Source of the DNA: an uncultured Cellvibrionales bacterium
GTDB taxonomy: Bacteria; Pseudomonadota; Gammaproteobacteria; Pseudomonadales; Porticoccaceae
Direction of reading: 5' to 3'
Assembly: GCA_913031145.1 (NCBI GenBank)
Contig: CAJWCO010000016.1
Span: forward strand, 1-49,527
DNA length: 49,527 nucleotides
Shown: in pieces, positions 29,232 through 37,931 of the stretch
Position numbering within the stretch: position 1 is the stretch's first letter
Layout of the letters: every line of letters starts with the position of its first letter
Program-made: the position numbers and the translations under genes
The notes under the pieces: generated by a model
The model's input: the letters and a program-made list of their open reading frames with translations, nothing else
Databases searched by the model: none
What the model was told of the DNA's origin: nothing

Positions 29232-30245
29232 CTAAGTCTCGCTCTGGGCTGTCATCGCCAGACTGGTGTCGAGCATGCGGTTAGAAAAGCCCCATTCATT
29301 GTCGTACCACGCCATGACTTTAACGAGGGAGCCATTAACGGCGGTTTGTGACGCGTCGAAGTTGCATGAGAAGTGGGTGTGATTGAAATCGCTGGACACC
29401 AGTGGCTCGTCGCAGTAGTCGAGAACGCCCAAGGTGTCTGCGAGAGCAGCAGACTTCATCAGTTGGTTGACTTCTTCTACGCTGGTGTCTCGCTCAGCAA
29501 CGAAGGTCAGATCTACCAATGACACATTAATGGTGGGTATTCGCACGGCTAAACCGTTGAGTCGACCAATCAAATCTGGAAGTACCAAGCCAATCGCCTT
29601 GGCAGCACCAGTTTTTGTTGGAATCATTGACTGCGTTGCGGAGCGCGCTCGGTACACGTCTGAGTGATAGACATCACTGAGTTGTTGGTCATTGGTATAC
29701 GCGTGAATGGTGGTCATATATCCCGAAACCAGTCCTATTTCCGCATGAAGTGGAGCGACGAGCGGCGCTAAACAATTCGTAGTGCAGGAGGCGTTGGACA
29801 CAACTCGGTGTTCATCAGTGAGGATGTCATGATTGATTCCATACACGATGGTGGCGTCTGCATTACTCGCAGGGGCTGAGACCAAAACCTGTTTGGCACC
29901 CGCATCGAGGTGTTTTGCCGCACTGTCACGTTGGGTGAAAACCCCGGTGCATTCGAAAACGACATCGACGTCAAGCGAGGCCCACGGCAACAACGAAGGG
30001 TCGCGCTCCGACGACCAGTGAATAGTCTCGCCCTCGATACTTAGGCTGTTTTCCGTATGCGTTACAGGATGCCCAAAGCGCCCATGCACTGTGTCATATT
30101 TCAAAAGGTGGGCGTTTATCTCGATATTACCCAAATCATTAATTGCTACAATTTGAATTTGGTCTTTTAGTTCTGGGCGCTCATAAAACGCTCTTAAAAC
30201 ATTGCGTCCGATGCGGCCGAAGCCATTAATAGCGATCCGTATCAT
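29232..30245 (-). CDS. gap: Glyceraldehyde-3-phosphate dehydrogenase
   Basis: Oxidises glyceraldehyde 3-phosphate, using NAD(P)+ and phosphate. The 337-residue protein starts with [15 protein letters not shown] and has [13 protein letters not shown] with the catalytic Cys and the typical [12 protein letters not shown] end. Upstream GAGG supports the ATG at 30245. The promoter -10 (TATAAT, 30281-30286 on the minus strand) is directly followed by a perfect HexR site, so it is a strong HexR target. Some relatives in this position are epd-like; the sequence fits either Gap-B type or classic GapA. Confidence 0.95.
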   Translation of the reverse strand: MIRIAINGFGRIGRNVLRAFYERPELKDQIQIVAINDLGNIEINAHLLKYDTVHGRFGHPVTHTENSLSIEGETIHWSSERDPSLLPWASLDVDVVFECTGVFTQRDSAAKHLDAGAKQVLVSAPASNADATIVYGINHDILTDEHRVVSNASCTTNCLAPLVAPLHAEIGLVSGYMTTIHAYTNDQQLSDVYHSDVYRARSATQSMIPTKTGAAKAIGLVLPDLIGRLNGLAVRIPTINVSLVDLTFVAERDTSVEEVNQLMKSAALADTLGVLDYCDEPLVSSDFNHTHFSCNFDASQTAVNGSLVKVMAWYDNEWGFSNRMLDTSLAMTAQSET

Positions 30246-30262
30246 GTTGAGGGCCTCATATT

Positions 30263-30277
30263 TGTAATAAAACTACA
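30263..30277. promoter_or_regulatory. HexR operator at the gap transcription start
   Basis: TGTAATAAAACTACA matches the HexR consensus at every position. It lies just after the gap -10 and covers the expected transcription start (about 30274), an ideal position for repression of gap-pyk. Confidence 0.8.
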
Positions 30278-30280
30278 CTA

Positions 30281-30286
30281 ATTATA
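30281..30286 (-). promoter_or_regulatory. gap-pyk -10 box
   Basis: TATAAT on the minus strand, with TTTAAG about 16 bases upstream as a weak -35. The leader would be about 29 bases to the gap ATG. Confidence 0.55.
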
Positions 30287-30358
30287 GGGAATTCTCGACA
30301 AACTTAAAGTGATTTAATGTTTGTTTGTGGAGTTCCGACGATCTTTAAACGCTAAGAA

Positions 30359-30373
30359 TGTAATTTTACTACA
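30359..30373. promoter_or_regulatory. HexR operator upstream of acs
   Basis: TGTAATTTTACTACA matches the HexR consensus at every position. It is 80 bases before the acs ATG and about 86 bases from the gap-side site. No clear acs promoter was found, so whether binding would repress or activate acs is open. Confidence 0.75.
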
Positions 30374-30453
30374 TTGGCCTAGATATGCAGACATTCATGT
30401 CGAATAATTTTAACATTAGCGGTGATCTGCACGATTTTTTAGGGAGTTGCATC

Positions 30454-32388
30454 ATGACAAGTACATCTAATTATCCGATACCGGTTGAATGGCGAGCTAA
30501 TGCGCTAATCGACCCAGCCACCTATCAAGAGATGTATCAGCAATCAATAGATGATCCCGAGGAGTTTTGGGCGGGTCAGGCACGCCAGTTTTTGTACTGG
30601 GATAAGCCTTGGGCGCGGGTGTGCGATTATGATTTTTCTGCGGGTTACGTGTCGTGGTTTACGGATGCTCGGTTAAACGTGTCAGTCAACTGTATCGATC
30701 GTCACTTGAGTGAGCGTTCGAATCAGACTGCGCTCATCTGGGAGAGCGACGAACCTGATTGTGCACTGCGCATAAGCTATGCGGAGTTACACGAAAAGGT
30801 ATCGAAGCTCGGCAATCTTCTCCGGCAACGAGGGGTTGTAAAAGGCGACCGAGTTTGTATTTATTTGCCGATGATCCCAGAGGCCGTTTACGCCATGTTG
30901 GCTTGCGCGCGTGTTGGAGCAGTGCATTCAGTTGTGTTTGGTGGTTTCTCTCCCGAAGCGCTGAAGGACCGCATACTCGATGCTGATTGTCGAGTACTGA
31001 TTACGGCCGATGAGGGCGTGCGAGGCGGTAAAAAAATTGGGCTAAAGATCAATGCGGATCGCGCCCTTGAACAATGTGGTAGCGTACACACGTGTATTGT
31101 CGTCAAGAGAACGGGGGCAGATGTCGGCTGGCATGATGGCCGCGATGTTGATTATCTAGCAGCGACCGAGATCCTGTCGGCGTATTGTGAGCCGCAAATG
31201 ATGGATGCAGAAGATCCGTTGTTTGTGCTTTACACCTCAGGATCCACAGGTAAACCTAAAGGCGTGGTGCACAGTACAGCAGGGTATACGCTCATGGCAG
31301 CGATGACCCACAAGTACACCTTTGATTACCGCGACGGTGACGTATTTTGGTGTTCAGCGGATGTGGGCTGGGTGACGGGTCATAGTTATATTGTGTACGG
31401 GCCGCTTTGTAACGGGGGCACGTCATTGGTCTTCGAGGGCGTCCCTAATTACCCTGATATGTCTCGCTTTTGGGACGTCATCGATAAGCATCAGGTCACC
31501 CAATTTTACACGGCACCCACGGCGATTAGAGCTATTATGGGAGCGGGTGATCACTGGCTTGAGAGCTCTTCACGTCAGTCTTTAAAGTTGCTCGGCACGG
31601 TGGGCGAGCCGATTAATCCGGAGGCCTGGCACTGGTACTATCACAAGGTAGGTCAAGCGCGCTGCCCAATTGTCGATACGTGGTGGCAAACTGAGACGGG
31701 AGCGCATATGTTGACACCTCTGCCTGGAGCTCATGCGCTTAAGCCCGGATCTGCAATGCAACCTTTTTTTGGTGTGCAGCCGGTATTACTCGACGCCGAC
31801 GGCCTTGAAATTCATGGCGAGGGCGAGGGGCTTTTGATGATTAAGGCTTCCTGGCCCTCACAGATAAGAACAGTTTTTGGGGACCATCAGCGTCTAATAG
31901 ACACCTACTTTATTGCTTTTCCTGGCTATTATTTTACCGGCGATGGCGCGCGCCGCGATAGTGATGGTGATTATTGGATTACGGGTCGTGTTGATGATGT
32001 GCTCAATGTCTCTGGTCACCGCATGGGTACGGCGGAAGTTGAGAGTGCGCTGGTGTTGCACGAAAAAATCTCGGAGGCTGCCGTTGTCGGCTGTCCACAT
32101 GAGTTGAAAGGTCAGGGTATCTATTGTTTTGTAACGCCAATGGCATCAGTCACACCAGATAATGAGTTGCGCGAAGCGCTGGAGGCTTTGTGTGTTCGCG
32201 AGATTGGGCCCATCGCTAAACCTGACTTTATTCAATGGGCGCCAGGCTTGCCAAAGACTCGGTCGGGTAAAATTATGCGGCGTATCTTGCGCAAAATAGC
32301 GGCGAATGAGTTAGAAAATTTGGGTGATATTTCAACGCTTGCTGATCCGGAAGTGGTTGATGATTTGATTAAACCTCGGACGAATTAG
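30454..32388 (+). CDS. acs: Acetyl-coenzyme A synthetase
   Basis: Activates acetate to acetyl-CoA through acetyl-AMP. The 644-residue product has the AMP-binding signature [23 protein letters not shown] and TGDGARRD, and the C-terminal [12 protein letters not shown] whose Lys is normally acetylated to switch off the enzyme. ATG at 30454 is chosen because AGGGAG precedes it and it fits AcsA length; an in-frame ATG at 30385 would add 23 residues. It is divergent from gap-pyk and shares a control region with HexR sites. Confidence 0.95.
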   Translation: MTSTSNYPIPVEWRANALIDPATYQEMYQQSIDDPEEFWAGQARQFLYWDKPWARVCDYDFSAGYVSWFTDARLNVSVNCIDRHLSERSNQTALIWESDEPDCALRISYAELHEKVSKLGNLLRQRGVVKGDRVCIYLPMIPEAVYAMLACARVGAVHSVVFGGFSPEALKDRILDADCRVLITADEGVRGGKKIGLKINADRALEQCGSVHTCIVVKRTGADVGWHDGRDVDYLAATEILSAYCEPQMMDAEDPLFVLYTSGSTGKPKGVVHSTAGYTLMAAMTHKYTFDYRDGDVFWCSADVGWVTGHSYIVYGPLCNGGTSLVFEGVPNYPDMSRFWDVIDKHQVTQFYTAPTAIRAIMGAGDHWLESSSRQSLKLLGTVGEPINPEAWHWYYHKVGQARCPIVDTWWQTETGAHMLTPLPGAHALKPGSAMQPFFGVQPVLLDADGLEIHGEGEGLLMIKASWPSQIRTVFGDHQRLIDTYFIAFPGYYFTGDGARRDSDGDYWITGRVDDVLNVSGHRMGTAEVESALVLHEKISEAAVVGCPHELKGQGIYCFVTPMASVTPDNELREALEALCVREIGPIAKPDFIQWAPGLPKTRSGKIMRRILRKIAANELENLGDISTLADPEVVDDLIKPRTN

Positions 32389-32407
32389 GGTAAACAAACG
32401 TGTCTTT

Positions 32408-32436
32408 TTGACAGTTTCACTGTGTTTCTTTAAATT
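32408..32436 (+). promoter_or_regulatory. Sigma70 promoter for the XRE regulator
   Basis: A perfect TTGACA (32408-32413) is followed after 17 bases by TAAATT (32431-32436). The start point would be near 32443, about 84 bases before the regulator's ATG. A further TATACTATAAAT word at about 32459 is another possible -10. Confidence 0.5.
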
Positions 32437-32526
32437 TAATTAAACTTTCTACATTTTTTATACTATAAATGCACCAGGGAATTTACAATACAGTCATGGA
32501 TAGACAAAGGTAAGGAGTCATAGAAC

Positions 32527-32889
32527 ATGGAACCCAGCATAAGAAAGCAGTTAGCTCGCTTAATGCGAGAAAAGAAGTTGTCTCAAAGTGCCCTGTCGCG
32601 AGCAACGGGTGTGCCGCAACCGACAATTAATCGTATCTTGAGCCAAACTACAGTTAATCTTCGGCGCGACTCGGTAGTGCGTATAGCGGCCTACTTTGAT
32701 GTGACCCCAGAATCACTCTACAGCTCCAAGGGTAATATCAATGTCAGTCATGATCGATTAGGCAGTTCCGTTGCTGCTCAACCGTCAGCTAATCCCATTG
32801 AAGAGATTTGTCGACGTGTGATGTCCTTAACCTCCTTGCAGAGGTCGGAGGTATTACAGCGGTTAGTGGAAATTGTGGTCGTTAAGTAA
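32527..32889 (+). CDS. XRE-family helix-turn-helix regulator
   Basis: A 120-residue protein with a Cro/C1-type DNA-binding domain at about residues 6-65 (LSQSALSRATGVPQPTINRILS is the helix-turn-helix region, Q and P positions conserved). The C-terminal half is a linker plus one short helical segment, too small for a known ligand domain. AAGGAG lies eight bases before the ATG. It stands alone, after acs and before the thiamine operon, with its own promoter. Its target is not visible; autoregulation or control of a neighbour is possible. Confidence 0.85.
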   Translation: MEPSIRKQLARLMREKKLSQSALSRATGVPQPTINRILSQTTVNLRRDSVVRIAAYFDVTPESLYSSKGNINVSHDRLGSSVAAQPSANPIEEICRRVMSLTSLQRSEVLQRLVEIVVVK

Positions 32890-33059
32890 GCCGCCGATTT
32901 CTTCGTGGTGACTATTTACTTGGAGTAGCGAATAGCCGCCTGAAATTTTTTTCGTTAGCGCTTGTGTCCTCGGCGCATTTTTGGTGTCCGCATTTTTTGG
33001 CTCAGTAGAATTCTCCGCTCTGAATCTACAATTGCTTTACATCGTTGCCAAATGCTAAG

Positions 33060-33140
33060 CTTCGTGCTCCTAAGGGGCGGCCGCAAGGCCTGAGATGTAC
33101 CCTTTGAACCTGATCCGGATAATTCCGGCGTAGGAATAGG
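33060..33140 (+). ncRNA. TPP riboswitch (THI element)
   Basis: The conserved thi-box elements appear in order: AAGGGG (P2 left arm) at 33072-33077, a GGCC-GCAA-GGCC stem, CTGAGA at 33090-33095, ACCCTTTGAACCTGATC at 33099-33115, GGATAAT and GGCGTAGGAA at the end. P2 forms by AAGGG with CCCTT, and P1 by TCCTA with TAGGA. It binds thiamine pyrophosphate and switches the downstream operon off. No terminator hairpin is obvious before the receptor gene, so control is probably translational. Confidence 0.96.
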
Positions 33141-33217
33141 GTCTGCAACGTTTCTTTCATACGTAGCCTCTTACTTGCTTCCGGATCTTTCAATTTTAGA
33201 TTGCGGAGCTTGAATCG

Positions 33218-35329
33218 ATGAATCTGTATCACGCTATTGTCCCCAAGGGTGTTGCCTGTTACGGCGACCGAAATATAAGAAATGCCACTCTTTTTGTCCT
33301 GCTCAGTTGTGTAGGTTCATCGTTTGCGAGTTCGATTGATGAGGTGATCGTAACCTCAGATTTTCGCCCTTTGACTGTCCAATCCGCCGGATTTAGCGTT
33401 TCAGTGATCGACCAAGCCGTGATTCACCAGCGCAATGCCCGGCATGTCGAAGAGCTTCTGGCGCTGGCTCCCAATGTGAATTACGCGGCGGGCGCGTCGC
33501 GTGGCCGTTACTTCCAGATTCGAGGCATAGGCGAGCGTAGCCAATTTGTGGCGCCATTGAATCCATCGGTCGGAACCTTCGTTGATGGGGTTGATTTCAC
33601 CGGCTTTGGTGGGGCCGCCACGTTACTGGATGTTGCTCAGGTCGAGGTTCTGAGAGGCTCACAAGGCACCCGGTTTGGGGCCAATGCCCTTGCGGGCGTC
33701 ATCAGTTTAAAGTCTGTAGATGCTACGAATCAGCAAGCGGGCTATATTAAATCGCACGTTACCAGTTATGGGGGTCGCGGTTTCGAGGGCGCTCATGGCG
33801 GTGCAGTCAGTGAACATGTTGCTTATCGCGTCGCGATGAGTCAGACGCGCTCCGACGGCTACATTGACAATGTCGCACTCAAGCAGGATAACACGAACCA
33901 CATCGATGAGTTCACGGGACGCGCGAAAATACACTGGGCGGTTGCCGATAATTTAACGGTTGATCTGTCCGCTCTCTACGTTGATGTGGATAACGGGTAC
34001 GATGCTTTTTCTCTTGATCAAAACCGCACGACGATGTCGGATGAACCCGGTCATGATCGCCAAATAAGTCGTGCCACCACGTTGCTAGCGGATTGGGGCG
34101 CGGCGCGGCGATTTAATGTTCAAGGAAGAGTCAATGTCAGTCGTACTGACGCCGACTATGGTTATGATGAAGATTGGACATACGCCGAGTTCCAGCCTGA
34201 TTATCAAGCCTTTGACAACTACCTTCGCAATGTCAGTAGAGAATCGATTGAATTACGATGGCTTTCGAATGAGGAAGGGCGAATAGCGAACAGCGACTGG
34301 TTATTGGGTCTGTATTATCAAAATTCGCAGGTTGATTTGCTTCGAGAATACACCTATGCATCAGTATTTAACAGTCAGTATGACACGGCTTCACGAGCGC
34401 TGTTTACGCACATTACGACCGCTCTTGGCGATAATTTGAGATTGACATCAGGCCTGCGCATTGAGCATTGGGCCTCTGACTATGCAGATAGCAAGAATTT
34501 GGCGGGAGACAATGATGAAAACCTGTTCGGAGGGAAACTAGCGATAGAGTATACGGCGTCCAAGAATGCTCTTTGGTATGCGAGCATTACGCGGGGCTAT
34601 AAAGCGGGTGGTTTTAATGGTGGCGATGACCTGCCAAGTGAATCATTACGCAATTTTGACACTGAGTTCCAGATTAATTATGAGTTAGGAGGTAAATTTA
34701 TCGCGCTCAGTGGGTCCCTTCGCAACCGAATAAGCGCGTTTTATACCGATCGTAAAGATCTACAACTGAAATCGTCTTCGGTCATTTACAGTGCCGCGGG
34801 CAATCCGAGTTGGATTGACTACACCGATAATGCAGGTGCGGGGATTAGTTATGGCCTTGAATGGGAACTTCAGCTGCAGTTTACAGAGTCGCTCAATATA
34901 TTGGGGAGTTTTGGCTGGTTGGAAACAGAGATTACCGAGCATAACCAGTTACGTCCGGCTGCTTTCAATCTTACGGGCCGAGAGGGAGCGCATGCACCCG
35001 AGTACACGTATGCGGTCTCTGCACAATATAAACCCGCGGAGAGGTTGAATGCTCAGCTTGAGTTTGAGGGTCGCGATGCGTTTTTCTATTCTGATTCGCA
35101 CAATTATCGCGCATCTGACACGCACCGCATTAACTTAAGATTACGGTACCAGACGGGGGCTTATGAAGTGCAGGTGTATGCCAACAACGTGACTGATGAG
35201 GACTATGGTGTGCGCGGTTTCTCTGGTTGGGATGCGGATCCGCGCAGCGGAGACGGGTTCGATGAGCAGTCTTATCAGCAGTTAGGCGCGCCGCGAGTTC
35301 TAGGGCTCACCGTTCGGTTAGATTTTTAA
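33218..35329 (+). CDS. TonB-dependent outer membrane receptor, probable thiamine transporter
   Basis: An outer membrane receptor that takes up a ligand with energy from TonB-ExbBD. The 703-residue product has a hydrophobic signal segment (LFVLLSCVGSSFASS) after a long charged start, a TonB box (DEVIVTS) and a plug domain with FQIRGIGERSQF and VEVLRGSQGTRFGANALAGVI. A 22-strand barrel type region ends in the aromatic VRLDF. The ligand is inferred from the TPP riboswitch directly upstream: thiamine or a precursor or phosphate of it. GGAG precedes the ATG. A shorter start inside the first 20 codons would give a more standard signal peptide. Confidence 0.9.
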   Translation: MNLYHAIVPKGVACYGDRNIRNATLFVLLSCVGSSFASSIDEVIVTSDFRPLTVQSAGFSVSVIDQAVIHQRNARHVEELLALAPNVNYAAGASRGRYFQIRGIGERSQFVAPLNPSVGTFVDGVDFTGFGGAATLLDVAQVEVLRGSQGTRFGANALAGVISLKSVDATNQQAGYIKSHVTSYGGRGFEGAHGGAVSEHVAYRVAMSQTRSDGYIDNVALKQDNTNHIDEFTGRAKIHWAVADNLTVDLSALYVDVDNGYDAFSLDQNRTTMSDEPGHDRQISRATTLLADWGAARRFNVQGRVNVSRTDADYGYDEDWTYAEFQPDYQAFDNYLRNVSRESIELRWLSNEEGRIANSDWLLGLYYQNSQVDLLREYTYASVFNSQYDTASRALFTHITTALGDNLRLTSGLRIEHWASDYADSKNLAGDNDENLFGGKLAIEYTASKNALWYASITRGYKAGGFNGGDDLPSESLRNFDTEFQINYELGGKFIALSGSLRNRISAFYTDRKDLQLKSSSVIYSAAGNPSWIDYTDNAGAGISYGLEWELQLQFTESLNILGSFGWLETEITEHNQLRPAAFNLTGREGAHAPEYTYAVSAQYKPAERLNAQLEFEGRDAFFYSDSHNYRASDTHRINLRLRYQTGAYEVQVYANNVTDEDYGVRGFSGWDADPRSGDGFDEQSYQQLGAPRVLGLTVRLDF

Positions 35330-35366
35330 TGGTCGTCGACGGCCATCGGAGCAATAGGAAAACACT

Positions 35367-35615
35367 ATGCAGGTGACGATTGATGTGAGCATGTACCCAA
35401 ATCGCGAAGATTTTATTCCGCCGATTAAGGGGTTTATTGAAAAGATAAGCACTTACAAGCATCTCAAGGTGACTCCCTTTCCAACTAGTACAGTGGTGCA
35501 GGGAGAGTACGCATCCGCGATGCAGGCCGTTCAGGAAACGATCCTCTCTTGTTACCAGACCTATAATATGGCGGTTTATGTGGTCAAAATAATTCCCGGT
35601 TACGAGGCCCTGTAA
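35367..35615 (+). CDS. Thiamine-binding protein, MTH1187/YkoF (DUF77) type
   Basis: An 82-residue protein that begins with the family pattern MQVTIDVSMYP and has IKGFIEKISTY and the later TVVQGEYASAMQAVQ. Members of this small alpha/beta family (MTH1187, YkoF domains) bind thiamine or its pyrimidine part. There is no signal peptide, so it is likely cytoplasmic. It sits 37 bases after the receptor gene and only 3 bases before the permease, so it is part of the operon. It may hold thiamine for the kinase or sense its level. The role is inferred. Confidence 0.8.
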   Translation: MQVTIDVSMYPNREDFIPPIKGFIEKISTYKHLKVTPFPTSTVVQGEYASAMQAVQETILSCYQTYNMAVYVVKIIPGYEAL

Positions 35616-35618
35616 GCC

Positions 35619-36245
35619 GTGTTCGACGGGGTTACGCTTGAGACTTTGGCGATGTTATTGGCGCTAGCTTATTTGGTTTTGGCGATGCGTGAAAATAGCC
35701 TTTGCTGGTACTGTGCGTTTGTCAGTACAGCCTTGTATGTGTGGATTTTTGGTGACGTGAGCCTTTACATGGAGTCGGCATTGAATGCGTACTACATGGT
35801 GATGGCAGTGTACGGTTGGCACCAATGGCGCGGCGGCGGTGAACAGGGCCACGGCGTGGCTCTTTGTCAGTGGTCATGCCAGCGTCATATTATGATGATC
35901 ACAGGCGTTTTTGTGGCAAGTGCGCTGTCGGGTTATATTTTGGCGGTAAGTACCGACGCGCCTTTTCCTTATTTGGATTCGTTGACAACTTGGGGTAGCG
36001 TACTAACCACGTTTATGGTGGCACGTAAGGTAGTGGAAAATTGGTTGTATTGGCTGGTCATCGACAGTCTCTCAATCTACTTATATATTGATCGAGGCTT
36101 GTACCAGACGGCTGGATTATTTACGCTTTATTTACTACTCGCCCTATTAGGTTACTTACAGTGGAGCAAGGCCTATAGAAAACAGAACGTCAAAGCGTCT
36201 CGACAGGGCACTGGCGAATTGGAAAAGCTGGAAAAAGACCACTGA
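35619..36245 (+). CDS. pnuT: PnuC-family permease, probable thiamine transporter PnuT
   Basis: An inner membrane protein of 208 residues with about seven hydrophobic segments. It shows PnuC-family features: the ENSLCWYCAFVSTALYVWIF segment, an NAYYMVMAVYGWHQWRGG turn and the WLYWLVIDSLSIYLYI helix. PnuC proteins move vitamins by facilitated diffusion and depend on phosphorylation inside. Those regulated by TPP riboswitches have been named PnuT. The start is GTG at 35619, three bases after the thiamine-binding gene. Substrate inferred from the operon. Confidence 0.88.
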   Translation: MFDGVTLETLAMLLALAYLVLAMRENSLCWYCAFVSTALYVWIFGDVSLYMESALNAYYMVMAVYGWHQWRGGGEQGHGVALCQWSCQRHIMMITGVFVASALSGYILAVSTDAPFPYLDSLTTWGSVLTTFMVARKVVENWLYWLVIDSLSIYLYIDRGLYQTAGLFTLYLLLALLGYLQWSKAYRKQNVKASRQGTGELEKLEKDH

Positions 36246-36273
36246 TTGGCACCCCGAGAGTAGGCCGCGCATT

Positions 36274-36981
36274 GTGTGTGAATTGTCGGAGGGTCTCACC
36301 AATAAGAATTTCTTGGTCTCCTCAGATCATGCCAGAGCGGTTATTCGTTTGAACTGCGCTGACGAGGATCAATTAGGTATTGATCGTGACCGCGAGGCAC
36401 GCATATTGCGGTCGCTTGCTCGCCTTGGGTATATGGCGGATATTCTCTATCAAGACGATGATGCTCTGGTCACCCTTTACCTAAAGGGAACTTCAGTAAC
36501 GCCTCGTGCATTGCAGGACCCTAAAGTTGCAGCGGCCGTCAGCCTTCACCTTACAACGATACAGGCAGTGACGTTGCTCGATGAATCACGGTTTTGTTAC
36601 CGCGATCATTGCTCCTCTTTGGCCGCGCAATTGACGTCGAAGCAATTGCAGTGCGTGGATTGGCCTGCACTTTGCGAAGCGGCCAAAAGCATCGATTTGT
36701 CTGAATGGACGCCGCGGCTGTGTCACCATGATCTTGTACCCGAGAATATACGCATGACGCAGCAAGGGGTGTATTTCATTGACTGGGAATATGCAGCACT
36801 AGGACATCCCGCCTTCGATTGGGTGCGCTTATATGGAGCGTGTAAGGCGGTTGTTGCCCGTCTTGAGGGGCAGTTCTCTCTGGAGACGCTAAAAACGCTG
36901 GCCTATCTGCAACGGGGGATCGACAAACTGTGGTTTGCCGTGCAGGATAGTCGCAAACGAGACAATGATCGAAGAGGGTAA
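36274..36981 (+). CDS. APH/choline-kinase-fold phosphotransferase, probable thiamine kinase
   Basis: A 235-residue kinase-fold protein. It has LTNKNFLV (nucleotide loop), LCHHDLVPENIRM (catalytic HxDxxxxN) and YFIDWEYAALGHPAFDW (metal-binding DWE). In this operon the likely task is ATP-dependent phosphorylation of imported thiamine, trapping it behind PnuT. GTG at 36274 is the first usual start. However, the frame is open and reads sensibly upstream (LANWKSWKK, then the segment before VCELSEG) back to a TAG at 36148, overlapping pnuT, so the real start may be an unusual codon such as CTG at 36211. msrB follows after 3 bases. Confidence 0.82.
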   Translation: MCELSEGLTNKNFLVSSDHARAVIRLNCADEDQLGIDRDREARILRSLARLGYMADILYQDDDALVTLYLKGTSVTPRALQDPKVAAAVSLHLTTIQAVTLLDESRFCYRDHCSSLAAQLTSKQLQCVDWPALCEAAKSIDLSEWTPRLCHHDLVPENIRMTQQGVYFIDWEYAALGHPAFDWVRLYGACKAVVARLEGQFSLETLKTLAYLQRGIDKLWFAVQDSRKRDNDRRG

Positions 36982-36984
36982 ATT

Positions 36985-37353
36985 ATGGACAACCGTTGGA
37001 AGTCGCTCACGCCAGAGGAGCGCTATATTATACTTCAGAAAGGAACTGAACCGCCCTTTACTGGACAGTACAATGACCATTTCCATACGGGGATCTATCA
37101 TTGTAAACAGTGCGAAGCCGCGTTGTACCGTTCAGACGACAAGTTTTCGTCTCACTGCGGTTGGCCGAGCTTTGACGCCGAAATTACGGGAGCGGTCTAC
37201 CGCGAGGTCGACGCAGATGGTCGGCGTATTGAAATTGTCTGTGCTTCCTGCCGCGGCCATTTGGGGCATGTTTTTGAGGGCGAACAAATGACGGAAAAAA
37301 ATACCCGCCATTGCGTCAATTCACTGTCGATGCGCTTTGTTCCTGAGGACTAA
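36985..37353 (+). CDS. msrB: Peptide-methionine (R)-S-oxide reductase
   Basis: Repairs oxidised methionine (R epimer) in proteins. The 122-residue product has the two zinc pairs CKQC and CASC, the HCGWPSFD motif, and the catalytic Cys in RHCVNSLSMRF. It lies three bases after the kinase gene, so it may be carried on the thiamine transcript although no functional link is known. Cytoplasmic; no signal peptide. Confidence 0.96.
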   Translation: MDNRWKSLTPEERYIILQKGTEPPFTGQYNDHFHTGIYHCKQCEAALYRSDDKFSSHCGWPSFDAEITGAVYREVDADGRRIEIVCASCRGHLGHVFEGEQMTEKNTRHCVNSLSMRFVPED

Positions 37354-37378
37354 AGATCACTTGAGGTAAAGCTTTATG

Positions 37379-37864
37379 TCAGTCCTTGAAATTTTTGAAT
37401 TGAAAGGGCTGCCCCATTTCTGCATCGCGCACCATAGCCATAACATTCTGTAAATCGTCGCGTTTTTTCCCGGTTACACGTATTTGGTCTCCTTGTATCT
37501 GCGCTTGAACCTTCACTTTCGATTCCTTGATCAATTTGACAATTTTTTTGCTCACATCGCTTTCAATGCCGTGTTTAAAGGTGACGGGAATGGAAAAGGT
37601 TTTACCACTGTGTAATGCTTTGTCGTCATAGGTCATGACGCTCGGTTCGATCTTTCTTTTGATCAATTGATCGCGGAAAATGTCCAGAAGCTGTTGGCAT
37701 TGGAAATCGGCCTCAGCGCTGATTAGCACCTGCTCTTTGTTATAACTAATGCTGGCATCAACACCGCGAAAATCAAAGCGCGTTGAGATTTCTCGCGTAG
37801 TATTGTGAGTGGCATTGGTGATTTCGGCGGTGTCTACATCGGACACAATATCTAAACTCGGCAT
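37379..37864 (-). CDS. yajQ: YajQ-family nucleotide-binding protein
   Basis: A 161-residue YajQ/UPF0234 protein beginning [11 protein letters not shown], followed by [12 protein letters not shown], and ending in [14 protein letters not shown]. The family has two ferredoxin-like domains and binds nucleotides; in Xanthomonas and Pseudomonas a member is a cyclic di-GMP effector. Single gene, facing msrB and divergent from the YchJ-like gene. Its role here is not shown. Confidence 0.92.
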   Translation of the reverse strand: MPSLDIVSDVDTAEITNATHNTTREISTRFDFRGVDASISYNKEQVLISAEADFQCQQLLDIFRDQLIKRKIEPSVMTYDDKALHSGKTFSIPVTFKHGIESDVSKKIVKLIKESKVKVQAQIQGDQIRVTGKKRDDLQNVMAMVRDAEMGQPFQFKNFKD

Positions 37865-37931
37865 AGTAAATATCGGCTCTTCACGTTAGTATCTCAATTC
37901 TAAACTATTCAAGGCAGGTACCTCTAGTCTT

